From Rubripirellula sp. (GTDB taxonomy: Bacteria; Planctomycetota; Planctomycetia; Pirellulales; Pirellulaceae), in the NCBI GenBank assembly GCA_028823035.1, contig JAPKCI010000003.1:61928-125927 (forward strand): 64,000 bases of DNA, written 5' to 3'. Both the position numbers and the translations under genes were made by a program. Below the pieces are notes generated by a model. That model had not been told where the DNA came from and ran no database searches. It saw only the letters and a list, made by a program, of their open reading frames with translations. Positions 1 through 9,402 of the stretch are shown in pieces (the stretch's first letter is position 1; each line of letters starts with the position of its first letter).

Positions 1-717
1 GTGGGCAGTCCGCGTTGGGACTACGTGATCAAGCGAGCTATTGATGGCTCGGAGCAGCTTGAAGGTCGTCGACAAATCCTTCAGTCGATTGCCGCAACCA
101 CGGGTGCCAATCATCCAAACCTGATTGCTCTGCTGGATGCATCAACCACATCTAGTTCTCCCTATTTGGTGATGCCACGATTGGAAGGTGAGTCGATGCA
201 ATGGCATCTGGAATCGGAAACCCAAAAACCGCTTCCAGTCGCTCTTTGGCTCATCCGGCAAGTCGCCCAGGCTCTGGATGCCTTGCACGGTATCGGTTGG
301 ATTCATGGTGATGTGAAACCGGAGAATGCTGTTTTGGGTCCTCGAGGACACGTCACTCTGGTCGATCTTGGGTTTGCCTCCAAAATCCACACATCGCCCA
401 ACCACCACTTCCGAGGCACTCCGACTTATGCGGCGCCTGAAACTCTGGCAGGCACCATGGCGGCCATGCCCGCCATGGACATATTCTCACTTGGACGGGT
501 TCTTTGGCAATGGATCACACGCACCGAACAGGTAAGTCAGGTTTTACTGGAACCCGTTGCAGATCTCGTTGAACAAATGGTATCGAGGGAACCAGATGAC
601 CGCCCTGCGGCAGCAGAGGTGGTCCAACAACTTCTGCGACTGGAGATAGAGACGCTCGGTCGCCACATCGGCCCCTCAAGATCGCTTCCCCTGTCACCTT
701 TTCGAAGAGCTGCTTAA
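1..717 (+). CDS. Serine/threonine protein kinase, 5'-truncated by window edge
   Basis: Kinase motifs: VIKRA (beta3 Lys), HGDVKPEN catalytic loop, DLGFA (DFG-like), GTPTYAAPE (APE). No Gly-rich loop inside the window, so the N-terminus lies upstream. Confidence 0.9.
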   Translation: MGSPRWDYVIKRAIDGSEQLEGRRQILQSIAATTGANHPNLIALLDASTTSSSPYLVMPRLEGESMQWHLESETQKPLPVALWLIRQVAQALDALHGIGWIHGDVKPENAVLGPRGHVTLVDLGFASKIHTSPNHHFRGTPTYAAPETLAGTMAAMPAMDIFSLGRVLWQWITRTEQVSQVLLEPVADLVEQMVSREPDDRPAAAEVVQQLLRLEIETLGRHIGPSRSLPLSPFRRAA

Positions 718-772
718 GCATGCTGTTGTGAAGGGGACTCGGGGCGTATCGGGTCGCTGCCGAGAAGAACGG

Positions 773-1777
773 CTATTTCAAAAACTGATCGGTAAAACAA
801 TCTTCAGGCTTCACCAAATCGGCCTCTGTTGGATCCAACGCACCCATTTGTTTTACCAGCTCAGTCCAGCGTTCGAGAGACATGCGTCCGAACGACTTTT
901 CCGCATCCCCGGGTGGAATTGCCAAGTGTCGCATCTGCTCACTTCCATATTTCAAGACATCCGCTGTCATACCGTGATCATTTGCCTTCAGAATGGCGGC
1001 ATTACCTTTCACAGGATCTTTCAAGTAGCTCTGCCAACCGAGTTGAGTTGCCTGCACAAAACGGCGAACCAGTTCTGGCTGTTCCTTGATCATTTTCCCG
1101 GTCGTGATGAGTACGCTTGAGTAGGGATTCCAGCCCAACTTACTGACCATCAGAACCCGAACCTTGGCTCCCTGCTGCTCTGCCAACAGTGGTTCGGCAA
1201 AGCTATAGCCCTGAATCGCGATCTTCGGATCAGCGATCAGCGATGCTACCGTCCCGTAGTAGGGGACTTCCTGAACCTTATCCAAAATTCCCTTGGAACG
1301 CATAAACTCAAGATAGGGTCGACCCACCTGGCACTGGAGCGTCAATCCCGCAAGATCTTGCAGCGACTTAATACCACTTTCCTGTCTCACGATAATACAC
1401 CTCGGATTGTCCTGCATCGCGGCGAGCACAGCGACAACATCGAGTCCCTGTCGACGATAAACAACAACATCATCGGCATTGGCAAAACCAAATTGAACAC
1501 GGTCCAAAGCCAGTTCGGACGCCACTGGGGCTGCTCGCCCACCGGGTCTGATATCAACCTGCAAACCGGCTGCTTGGTAAGCTCCGTCAGCAGACGCTTG
1601 AAAGACCCCTCCATGCTCGGATTCGGGATACCAGTTCAACTGGATTGCAACTTTCGAGTCTCCATGATCACTTCCTGAAGAATCGTCACCCACACTACTG
1701 GGGGTTGTGGACGACTGACTACAACCGACCATGACCAGCATGGTCAAACCACAGAAAAAAAAACAGGCACGTCTCAT
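773..1777 (-). CDS. NMT1/THI5 (ThiY/SsuA)-like ABC transporter substrate-binding lipoprotein
   Basis: Lipobox-like MLVMVGCSQ; AIQLNWYPESEHGGVFQA typical of NMT1-like proteins; next to permease and ATPase. Start moved from 1861 to the ATG at 1777 before the signal peptide. Confidence 0.85.
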   Translation of the reverse strand: MRRACFFFCGLTMLVMVGCSQSSTTPSSVGDDSSGSDHGDSKVAIQLNWYPESEHGGVFQASADGAYQAAGLQVDIRPGGRAAPVASELALDRVQFGFANADDVVVYRRQGLDVVAVLAAMQDNPRCIIVRQESGIKSLQDLAGLTLQCQVGRPYLEFMRSKGILDKVQEVPYYGTVASLIADPKIAIQGYSFAEPLLAEQQGAKVRVLMVSKLGWNPYSSVLITTGKMIKEQPELVRRFVQATQLGWQSYLKDPVKGNAAILKANDHGMTADVLKYGSEQMRHLAIPPGDAEKSFGRMSLERWTELVKQMGALDPTEADLVKPEDCFTDQFLK

Positions 1778-1927
1778 AGAACTAGAACCTCCGCGTGAAA
1801 GGGCTGCTGGCACAGTATCATCATCATCGTTTGCCCAATGGAAGCCCCTTTCATTGGGCAAGGATCAAAACCAGACCGCTGCCTGCATTTTCAGCCGAAA
1901 AAACCAAGCGACAGCAGTGATCTAGTC

Positions 1928-2737
1928 TCAGTTGACCGCTGAAGCAAATCTTGTCCAACGTCGTAAAACCAAAGCCGAGACCAACTGAACCGCCCCGAAC
2001 ATCAACAGTCCCAACATGGCCGATGCAAAGACGGCCGATACCAATGCATCTGTTTTTACCATGACAGTCCATCCCGTCATGAGACTTCCCAGCCCATTGT
2101 AAGTAGTCCCGTTGCCGACAAAGAACTCGGCAACAATGGCGCCAATCACGGCCAGACCACTACTGGTCTTCGTTCCCAGCATCAGATAACTGATGGATGA
2201 CGGGATCTGTAAACGCCAAAGACGCTTCCAACGTCCAGCACCATAAAGCCGAAACAAGTCAGCGGAATCCTGCTTTGTTCCCAGCAGGCCGCCCGTCATG
2301 CTATTGACGATCGGAAACAAACAGACGATCGCGGTTACGATCACCACGGTGCGAAAGGTGTATCCACTCCAAATGATTAGCAGCGGGGCGATGGCAACAA
2401 TCGGCACGGTTTGCAACAGAATGACATAAGGGAACAGAGCCAACCGGAGACTTCGTGACTGGCTGAACACGATTGCCAATGACGATCCGATCACGACAGA
2501 AACGAGTAATCCGCTGATCGCTGCAGCTCCCGTCGAAAGAGTCGCGAGAAACAGTGTTTGCCGTTCCGCGACAGCAGCTACCCAACATTGCCGTGGAGTC
2601 GGCAGTAGTGCTTTTGGCAGTTCAAAATGCCAAACCGTGAGTTCCCAAACTGCCAGTGCAAGACAAGCAACCATGAACACCAGCCCAACACTCGTCAGTG
2701 TCTCACGTAACCGGGAAGGAATTGCTGGCATCTTCAT
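1928..2737 (-). CDS. ABC transporter permease (SsuC/TauC/ThiX-like)
   Basis: Multiple TM segments, binding-protein-dependent permease pattern; ATG overlaps the ATPase stop (ATGA). Confidence 0.88.
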   Translation of the reverse strand: MKMPAIPSRLRETLTSVGLVFMVACLALAVWELTVWHFELPKALLPTPRQCWVAAVAERQTLFLATLSTGAAAISGLLVSVVIGSSLAIVFSQSRSLRLALFPYVILLQTVPIVAIAPLLIIWSGYTFRTVVIVTAIVCLFPIVNSMTGGLLGTKQDSADLFRLYGAGRWKRLWRLQIPSSISYLMLGTKTSSGLAVIGAIVAEFFVGNGTTYNGLGSLMTGWTVMVKTDALVSAVFASAMLGLLMFGAVQLVSALVLRRWTRFASAVN

Positions 2738-3516
2738 GCTTCCCCCCGCAAAGCGTGACTCACACAACCGTAAAACTCGCCAAATTCGACCGTCGTGCGT
2801 AAAGACTCACAACGTGGACGAGGAAGCGGATTATTCAGTACGGTCTGCAATGCGCCCTGACGCATGACGGCAATGCGGTGCGACAACAGCACTGACTCGG
2901 CAATGTTGTGAGTCACCATGACAGCTGTGAACCGCTGTTTTTCCCATAATTCCAACAGCAGTTGCCCCAACTGAGTTCGCAACATGTCATCGAGCGCAGC
3001 AAAGGGTTCATCAAGCAGCAAAACATTGGGGTCAGTGACCAGTGCACGGGCAATCGAGACCCGCATCTTCATGCCACCAGACAACTCAGAAGGGAAACTG
3101 GACATTGCCTTCTGGAGGCCGACAGTGTTCAGCAGGTCGGACGCCAACTCACGTCGTCCCTGCGCAGAACCTCTACCGATCAATTCCAGAGGCAGGGCAA
3201 CATTCTCGAGCGCCGTTCTCCACGGCAGTAACGCTGGTTGCTGGAATACAAACGCGATCCCACCCTCATGACCCACCACCGGCGGCCGAAGACTCACACT
3301 GCCGTGTGTTGGCAGTTCGAGATTGGCCATCAATCGCAGCAGAGTGGTTTTGCCGCACCCGCTGGGACCGATCAAGGAAAGGATTTCGCCGGATTCAACC
3401 GTCAATTCGACTTGATCGACAGCCCGGGTTCCGCCGGGATATTGAATCGAAAGCGACTCACAGTGAATCGCAGAGGCATTATCAGCTTCGTTCACCGGGT
3501 TCTGGATCTTTTCCAT
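2734..3516 (-). CDS. ABC transporter ATP-binding protein (SsuB/TauB/ThiZ-like)
   Basis: Walker A GPSGCGKTT, signature LSGGMKMR, Walker B VLLLDEPFAALD. Confidence 0.95.
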   Translation of the reverse strand: MEKIQNPVNEADNASAIHCESLSIQYPGGTRAVDQVELTVESGEILSLIGPSGCGKTTLLRLMANLELPTHGSVSLRPPVVGHEGGIAFVFQQPALLPWRTALENVALPLELIGRGSAQGRRELASDLLNTVGLQKAMSSFPSELSGGMKMRVSIARALVTDPNVLLLDEPFAALDDMLRTQLGQLLLELWEKQRFTAVMVTHNIAESVLLSHRIAVMRQGALQTVLNNPLPRPRCESLRTTVEFGEFYGCVSHALRGEA

Positions 3517-3546
3517 GCTGCGAAAACGGATCGCTCAATCGGGTGT

Positions 3547-4728
3547 TCACTCAACCTCGGCCCGTTTCGCGGCATCACCTAGGTTGCCGGCTGGCTTCAG
3601 TTCGAATCGCCTGCCATCAACCTCAAGAATTGCGTAGCGAGGTGTCACATCGACCACAGTACCTTTAAGGCTGCCGATTTCAAAGCTGTCACCTATTTTC
3701 AGCCGCAATGTCTGATCGCGGGTTCGAACATGCATCCATGCCGTCCAATCTTCACGTCCTTGCACAAGTGCAGTCAACACGGTCTGTGAGGCATCGTCAA
3801 ATGAAGGTTTGGCTGGCGGATCTGCCGGGGGTGGTGGCGGATCGACAACACGTACCGTGATTGTTTGCTCCGTGGTCCGCCGAGGATAACCACTGTCGAT
3901 GGCACGCACCAGCAATTCAAATTCCTGAGTAACGTCGGAATTGACACGCAGAGTGCCACTTCTGGAATCCAGACGAACGAAATCAGGAGGATCATCCCCC
4001 AACTCCACTCGAATATCATGACCCTCGGGGTCTTTGAAGGTCAGCGGAGTCGGCGAATCCCGCCCTACAAACGCCTCAATCGATCGTCCACCACTGTACC
4101 GTGGTGGCTGATTTGGGGGTTCGTAGAGATTGCGATTCATGATGACTGCAATGTAGGCATCCGCATCCGCATCAACACGGTATGACGGCTCCATACGCTG
4201 TGGCAGGTCATCTGGGGCATTCACCAACGCGATGACATCAACATTCATGGTCACATTGAATCCACCGCTCTTGAGTGGCGCGATCGTCAATTCGCGGATT
4301 CGATGGAGATAATCCTTGGCATAGAAATCGTGCATCATCCCTATCAAGGAAGGGAGTTTTGTGGCACCCGTTATCCGAAACTCAATCTTCTGGTAAACCT
4401 CGCCCATCGAGCGAGAACTTGTGAAATCAACCATGACGTTGTCCATCCCCTTGTCATGTACAAGTTCAAGTAACCATTGCTGGTACTGGCTACGTGCGAG
4501 TTCAGGATTGCTCGGTAGGGACCGTGCCATGTACTCGCCCAGTTGTCTGTCAGCCAGTGCCCCCTGCATAACTTGGTCGGTCAACTCCTCCTGCTTGCTG
4601 CTCAACTGACTGACCTGTGCCTCGCGTTGTGAAACAGCCGACTGGTAACGGCCGTAACCGGTCCAAATCAGGTACAACACCAGAATCGCGCCAACGAGTT
4701 TGACGAGGTTTTTTTCTCTTTCATTCAT
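3547..4728 (-). CDS. Type II secretion GspM/PilO-like protein with cadherin-like and GspC/PilP-like C-terminal region
   Basis: N-terminal TM plus coiled coil; last gene of the gsp run with ATGA overlap to gspL-like gene; RNLYEPPNQPPR linker; LTFKDPEGHDIRVELGD...LRVNSDVTQEFELLVRAIDSGYPRRTTEQTITVRVVD cadherin-like; C-terminal LRLKIGDSFEIGSLKGTVVDVTPRYAILEVDGRRFELKPAGN HR/PilP-like. Confidence 0.7.
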   Translation of the reverse strand: MNEREKNLVKLVGAILVLYLIWTGYGRYQSAVSQREAQVSQLSSKQEELTDQVMQGALADRQLGEYMARSLPSNPELARSQYQQWLLELVHDKGMDNVMVDFTSSRSMGEVYQKIEFRITGATKLPSLIGMMHDFYAKDYLHRIRELTIAPLKSGGFNVTMNVDVIALVNAPDDLPQRMEPSYRVDADADAYIAVIMNRNLYEPPNQPPRYSGGRSIEAFVGRDSPTPLTFKDPEGHDIRVELGDDPPDFVRLDSRSGTLRVNSDVTQEFELLVRAIDSGYPRRTTEQTITVRVVDPPPPPADPPAKPSFDDASQTVLTALVQGREDWTAWMHVRTRDQTLRLKIGDSFEIGSLKGTVVDVTPRYAILEVDGRRFELKPAGNLGDAAKRAEVE

Positions 4729-6617
4729 GACTTCACCTCCGGTCGAATCTCCACGACGATTTCGCTGTCAGAGTTCGTTTCTGGTTCGCTTTCTGGTTGA
4801 GTTTCTGGTTTAGTTTCTGGTTCGCTTTCTGGTTGAGTTTCCGTGTCGCTTTGGGCTGATCCCGATTTACCGGGATCAGCTATTCCCGGTGTACCTTCAG
4901 CATCCGGTGTACCTTCAGCATCCGGTGTACCTTCAGCATCCGGTGTACCTTCAGCGTCCGGTGTACCTTCAGCAAGGGATGCACTTTCTGTTGCTGGCGA
5001 ACGATCTCCACTTTTCTCGCTGACGTCTCCCCCGTCGGAACCTTGCGATTCCCCGTCACCTTGTTCTGCCGTCATCTGCGGTTTTTCTCGCTCGTCACCA
5101 GCTGTTGACTCGGTGGCATCGGATTTTGGAATTTTGGAAACCTCCTCCCGGCCCAATTGTGCATCAGCCTGCTGCGCGAATTCGCTAATCCCTTGGTACC
5201 TTTGGTCACGCACATAACCGGGCGAAAGCCGGATCACCTCGGCGAAGTTCCACCGGTACGTGTCAGATGTTTTCTGTTCACTCGCACCATCACCTTGCAC
5301 GGTGCGGAATTCATCGCGAATGGACTCCTCGAACTCGTCAATGACCGCAGGCTTCGTGACAGCGCCTCCCACAGATAACATCCCACCGCCGTTTCTCGAG
5401 TCACTGACCGCGGAAACGCGGCGAACAATCAGTTTGTCCGACGACGGTGATTTCTCGGCTAAGCGGCGAATCTCGTTTAGCCAATTGACATCGCCATCGA
5501 GGTATTTGTCGACAACTTCTGTTCTTGCAATACTCTCTGTGGCGGATTTAACCTCCTTCTCTTTCTTGCTGTTCGCCGATCTCAACTGCTCGATTTCTGC
5601 ATCGAGAGAATCAAGTTGACGATAGATCATGAAACCGAGCAGGGCAGCCAAAACCGCCGAGATTCCGGCGATCATGTATTTGCGGTAAGGGTTTTCGACC
5701 TCTTCCACCCGCTCCCGTGGATTGAGAAAATCCACCAAGCGATCTGCACCGGCCTCGTCAGCTACCAGCAAACCAACCAGAGGAGCCAACCGCCCGACAT
5801 GATCGGGCATGTTCGCCTTTGCGTTTCGATCAACATCGACCAGCGAGAATGGATCAAGCACCTCAACTTTGCTACCTGAGGCTTCGGACAACATCTCGAC
5901 ATCTTGCGAGTGAACCTCGGCACGCCCCCAAAGCACCACGCGATCAAGCGTACCACTCGAGCCGCAGGCAACCAGACTTCGCCGCAACTCACCCGCAAGT
6001 GCTCGGCCCCTTCCTGCCTCGACCGAAGGCATTCGAACCGTACGAACGAAGATGACTCGTCCCCCTCGAGCCACGACGATTTCAGCATCATCAGCAAGCA
6101 GATCAATGAGGACAATGTCGTTACTACCGGATCGTCCCTGATTTAGCAGATAGAGCGCTGCCGCAGCCAGCGGTCGCAGCGAAATCCGCTTCGTGACCAA
6201 GTTCACGGCCTCGCAAATTCCTTTCAGGCTGTCAAGCTCCTGAGGCTCCAGAGCCGCGGCAATCATCTCCACACCGGATTCACTACGATTGGTGACCAGG
6301 TAGTCAACCACGGCGTTGTCCCCCGCGGTCGCAAAACTCCGAATGGCCTGAAATCGAACCATGTCGGGCAATTCTTCCTCTGGCACAGGTGGCAAATGCA
6401 ATTCTCGCAATTCTGCCTGACCACGCCCGATGGCGACCAGAGTTTCGGTATTTTCAAACCCCTGATCGGCGAGTGCTTCCTTGAGGGTATCAAGGACACC
6501 CTTGCCTTCAATCGGTATCACCCGGGCATCAGTGACTTTGACGTTGCTGCCCATGCACTGCGCAGCCACCAACCGCAACTCACTCTCATCCCAATCGATT
6601 GCTAATTTTTTTACCAT
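4725..6617 (-). CDS. Type II secretion GspL/PilM-PilN-like protein with repetitive acidic C-terminal tail
   Basis: N-terminal PilM/actin-like fold pattern, single TM (YMIAGISAVLAALLGFMIY), PilN-like periplasmic part, then EGTPDA repeats; position between gspK- and gspM-like genes. Confidence 0.75.
   Translation of the reverse strand: MVKKLAIDWDESELRLVAAQCMGSNVKVTDARVIPIEGKGVLDTLKEALADQGFENTETLVAIGRGQAELRELHLPPVPEEELPDMVRFQAIRSFATAGDNAVVDYLVTNRSESGVEMIAAALEPQELDSLKGICEAVNLVTKRISLRPLAAAALYLLNQGRSGSNDIVLIDLLADDAEIVVARGGRVIFVRTVRMPSVEAGRGRALAGELRRSLVACGSSGTLDRVVLWGRAEVHSQDVEMLSEASGSKVEVLDPFSLVDVDRNAKANMPDHVGRLAPLVGLLVADEAGADRLVDFLNPRERVEEVENPYRKYMIAGISAVLAALLGFMIYRQLDSLDAEIEQLRSANSKKEKEVKSATESIARTEVVDKYLDGDVNWLNEIRRLAEKSPSSDKLIVRRVSAVSDSRNGGGMLSVGGAVTKPAVIDEFEESIRDEFRTVQGDGASEQKTSDTYRWNFAEVIRLSPGYVRDQRYQGISEFAQQADAQLGREEVSKIPKSDATESTAGDEREKPQMTAEQGDGESQGSDGGDVSEKSGDRSPATESASLAEGTPDAEGTPDAEGTPDAEGTPDAEGTPGIADPGKSGSAQSDTETQPESEPETKPETQPESEPETNSDSEIVVEIRPEVKS
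4888..4974. repeat. 18-bp in-frame tandem repeat (ggtgtaccttcagcatcc), 4 full copies plus partial
   Basis: Direct reading; encodes EGTPDA x4 in the GspL-like tail. Confidence 0.95.
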
Positions 6618-6724
6618 CGGTTTCTCAATTTATGCATGAAGTTGATCGCGTTAGTGCCACTTGTTCTCATGACAAGCTGAACCATCGAACCCAATCAATG
6701 CTTCGTTTAACTCTCATCCCTGCT

Positions 6725-8410
6725 TCAATCAGTCGCTGCCGTCCCTGCACTTCCTGTCCCATCGCCTTCGAGCCCCGTGAATGACCTCGAACCCAGTACT
6801 GACAAATCAAATCCTCTTCCCAGATGACTCAAATCCCGCCACAACACGATTTTCGGGTTGACCGTTGTGGCATCAATAATCACCTCGGCACGGTGTGCTA
6901 CTCCACTCTGCTCGTAATAGCCAACAATTTGAGCCCGGAACACATCTCCGCCGCAGGTCACAAGCGGAATCAGTTGTCTCATTTCATCAAGTGACACCAA
7001 TCCTTCAACGAGAGGCCATGTTTCAAACTGGCGGTTCAAGTCATCGGAACTGACATCTCGTGTTTCGATAATCGATTCGACTGTTTCCTCGGTCAGCAGA
7101 GGAATGCCATAAAGCAATTCAGCAGGACACTCATTTAGATTAATCCGACCTGGCATAACTTCGACGTCTTGTGTCGTCAAAGAATCCATTAAAGCCGGCA
7201 TGTAGAGCCCCATCGAGATAATATCTTCAGAAAAAGGGGAACTATAGGATCGAGCGTTATCACCATTCCCAACCGTCACGGTCGCGCCAACTAAATCCAG
7301 AATCTGGGTCAAAGAGGTCCCACCGCCACCACTGAGATCAAATTCACTCATCACGTCGGCTGTCCACGGCCCAACTACCTCCGCCTGCTGCGAATCCGCG
7401 CCATTCCCAGTCAACAATGCCATGCTGGAATTCGACTGACCAGCTATTCGGTAGGCTGCGATGAACGTGGCGTAATCTTCATTCTCCAACGCCCCTGACA
7501 ATTCTTCAAAGAGCAACTCGAGATCGTCCTGATTCACGTTGACCCTGAAACTTCCATCGCGGCGTTTGCTTGCCTCGGAACCGTGTACAGTCAAATAGGC
7601 AGCCCAACCAAGAGAACCAGCGGTTTCGACCGTCACGCCAAAACGCTGTTGCTCATCCGCGTCAAGAACTCCATTGCGATTGACATCCGCACCGAAGAGC
7701 AGAGTCGGGGTGACCCCTCGTACCAGCAACAGTTCTTCGACACTCAGGACAGGTCCGTTTTTGGGAACATAAGGCGTCGGCAAAGTGGTGTAGTACTCTG
7801 CCTCGGCTCCGTACGGGCGCACGTCCTCGTCTTCGTCCAGCCAGTCGAGTATTGCGTCAGCGACATCCTCGGTCATGCTTGGCAAAGTCAACAACAGAGA
7901 CACCGCAATATTGTCGCTCGTCACCTCATCCTCGGATTCGCTTGAATCGTCAACCGCAGTCAGAACGGAGGCCAGCATTCCTGCCGAACTGCTTTCCAAA
8001 ACTGTCAGCGCGTTGACATTCAGTCTGGCTGACTCGTTCTGCAAACCGAAGCGTAGCCCAGCAAGATTGCCGTTTTCATCAAGACCCGGCGCAAGAATAG
8101 AAAAGTTTGAAGGGGTCGCATTGTCATCACCCATTGAGACATTGACAGCCTGGAACATCTGCGGGTTGTTGTAGACACCACCAAAATCAACCCGCATCTC
8201 AGGCGGTTCTGCAAGCAATAACCTGACCGCTTCAGCACCCGACTCAACATTCACCCGTGTCTGCACGATGTCACCCGACAAGTACGCGGCATCGTCGTAG
8301 GCGAGCATCAAGTCAGTGAACGAGTAAACTGCCATGGTCGCAATCGCAATCACGACCAAGACGAGCACGAGAAAGAATCCATGACGGACGGGTGTTCCGG
8401 TACGATTCAT
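6725..8410 (-). CDS. gspK: Type II secretion minor pseudopilin GspK-like
   Basis: N-terminal hydrophobic helix (HGFFLVLVLVVIAIATMAVYSFT), ARLNVNALT, VADAILDWLDEDEDVRPYGAEAEYY typical of T2SK. Confidence 0.85.
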   Translation of the reverse strand: MNRTGTPVRHGFFLVLVLVVIAIATMAVYSFTDLMLAYDDAAYLSGDIVQTRVNVESGAEAVRLLLAEPPEMRVDFGGVYNNPQMFQAVNVSMGDDNATPSNFSILAPGLDENGNLAGLRFGLQNESARLNVNALTVLESSSAGMLASVLTAVDDSSESEDEVTSDNIAVSLLLTLPSMTEDVADAILDWLDEDEDVRPYGAEAEYYTTLPTPYVPKNGPVLSVEELLLVRGVTPTLLFGADVNRNGVLDADEQQRFGVTVETAGSLGWAAYLTVHGSEASKRRDGSFRVNVNQDDLELLFEELSGALENEDYATFIAAYRIAGQSNSSMALLTGNGADSQQAEVVGPWTADVMSEFDLSGGGGTSLTQILDLVGATVTVGNGDNARSYSSPFSEDIISMGLYMPALMDSLTTQDVEVMPGRINLNECPAELLYGIPLLTEETVESIIETRDVSSDDLNRQFETWPLVEGLVSLDEMRQLIPLVTCGGDVFRAQIVGYYEQSGVAHRAEVIIDATTVNPKIVLWRDLSHLGRGFDLSVLGSRSFTGLEGDGTGSAGTAATD

Positions 8411-9402
8411 AGCCCCGCCTCCGTTAAATCTTCTTCCTCTTCCTCAAGCGGCACAGCCATGGGCAAACGAACGATGTGCGAGAACGTCCGCATCGATTCG
8501 GTGTCGAGCGTGGACATCGTGTCAGTATCCTCGGTCGCCGCCAAGGCTGGATCAATCATGTAAATCCGTACCTGAACGGCGAGTGGCAATTCACCCAACT
8601 CATCACTGCTCCATTCCAGTAGCCACGTCAAACCATCCCAGTAAGAGAATTCGATTCCTTTGATTTCGGGGGCCAGCAACTCACCGGTCTGGTTCAGCGT
8701 GTTGAGATTTCCCATTGTGGCGGCTTCTACTGTGGCAGCCCGGTCAAGCGATCTACGAACCAAGCCACCGGGTGTGAGGCTCGCTGCCTCCGGATCGAGT
8801 TCGGCCAAAGGATCCAACACACCATCTATCGCGTCGTCAGCCTGCACATAATACGCCACCGTTTTAAGATCACTGGGAATATCCTGAAGGTCAGTCGTCG
8901 TTTCGTCCAGCATCAGAACGTACTCCTCAAGACGCGGCAGGCGGCTCAAGTCGAGTTGGATCTGGTACTGATTGCCAATGAGACCCGGCGTTTGCAAAAC
9001 GGCTACGCCGCTAGTCAGGTCAAGCGTGGTGGTGTCCAGGCTTTCCACTGGCTCTTCGTCCATACTGATTCCTGCCGCGGAAAGATCCTCTTCGCTCTCT
9101 TCACCACCACCTGCTCCTTGTCCAGAGCCTTCTTCTTCTCCGAAGCTTGCAGCGAGAAGACTCTCCAAGCCAGACATGTCACTAGGTTCACTGTGTAAAG
9201 TCGCCCGCAGGTCATCTTCGATCATCTGCATCACAGCAGAAGCCAACTGGGTCTGCCGAACGTCCATGTTTCGCACGTTCATATCGACAGCGTAAAACTG
9301 GAACGCAGATCCAACCAAGGCCATCAGCACCACCGACATCGCCAAGGTCAGCAACACCTCCAATAGAGTAAATGCAATGCGTATGCGCTGCTTGATCCTC
9401 AT
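8407..9402 (-). CDS. gspJ: Type II secretion minor pseudopilin GspJ-like
   Basis: RIAFTLLEVLLTLAMSVVLMALVGSAF prepilin signal; operon order; FSYWDGLTWLLEW typical of GspJ. Confidence 0.8.
   Translation of the reverse strand: MRIKQRIRIAFTLLEVLLTLAMSVVLMALVGSAFQFYAVDMNVRNMDVRQTQLASAVMQMIEDDLRATLHSEPSDMSGLESLLAASFGEEEGSGQGAGGGEESEEDLSAAGISMDEEPVESLDTTTLDLTSGVAVLQTPGLIGNQYQIQLDLSRLPRLEEYVLMLDETTTDLQDIPSDLKTVAYYVQADDAIDGVLDPLAELDPEAASLTPGGLVRRSLDRAATVEAATMGNLNTLNQTGELLAPEIKGIEFSYWDGLTWLLEWSSDELGELPLAVQVRIYMIDPALAATEDTDTMSTLDTESMRTFSHIVRLPMAVPLEEEEEDLTEAGL

Noticed and set aside
1-30. GTG at position 1 as the kinase start
   Set aside because: Sequence begins at the beta3 lysine region; the Gly-rich loop is missing, so the gene starts outside the window.
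3517-3546. TPP riboswitch upstream of the NMT1-like ABC operon
   Set aside because: Only about 30 bp between genes; too short for the element and no recognisable motif.
3042-3668. 208-aa plus-strand ORF
   Set aside because: Antisense to the ABC ATPase; composition not protein-like and no domain pattern.
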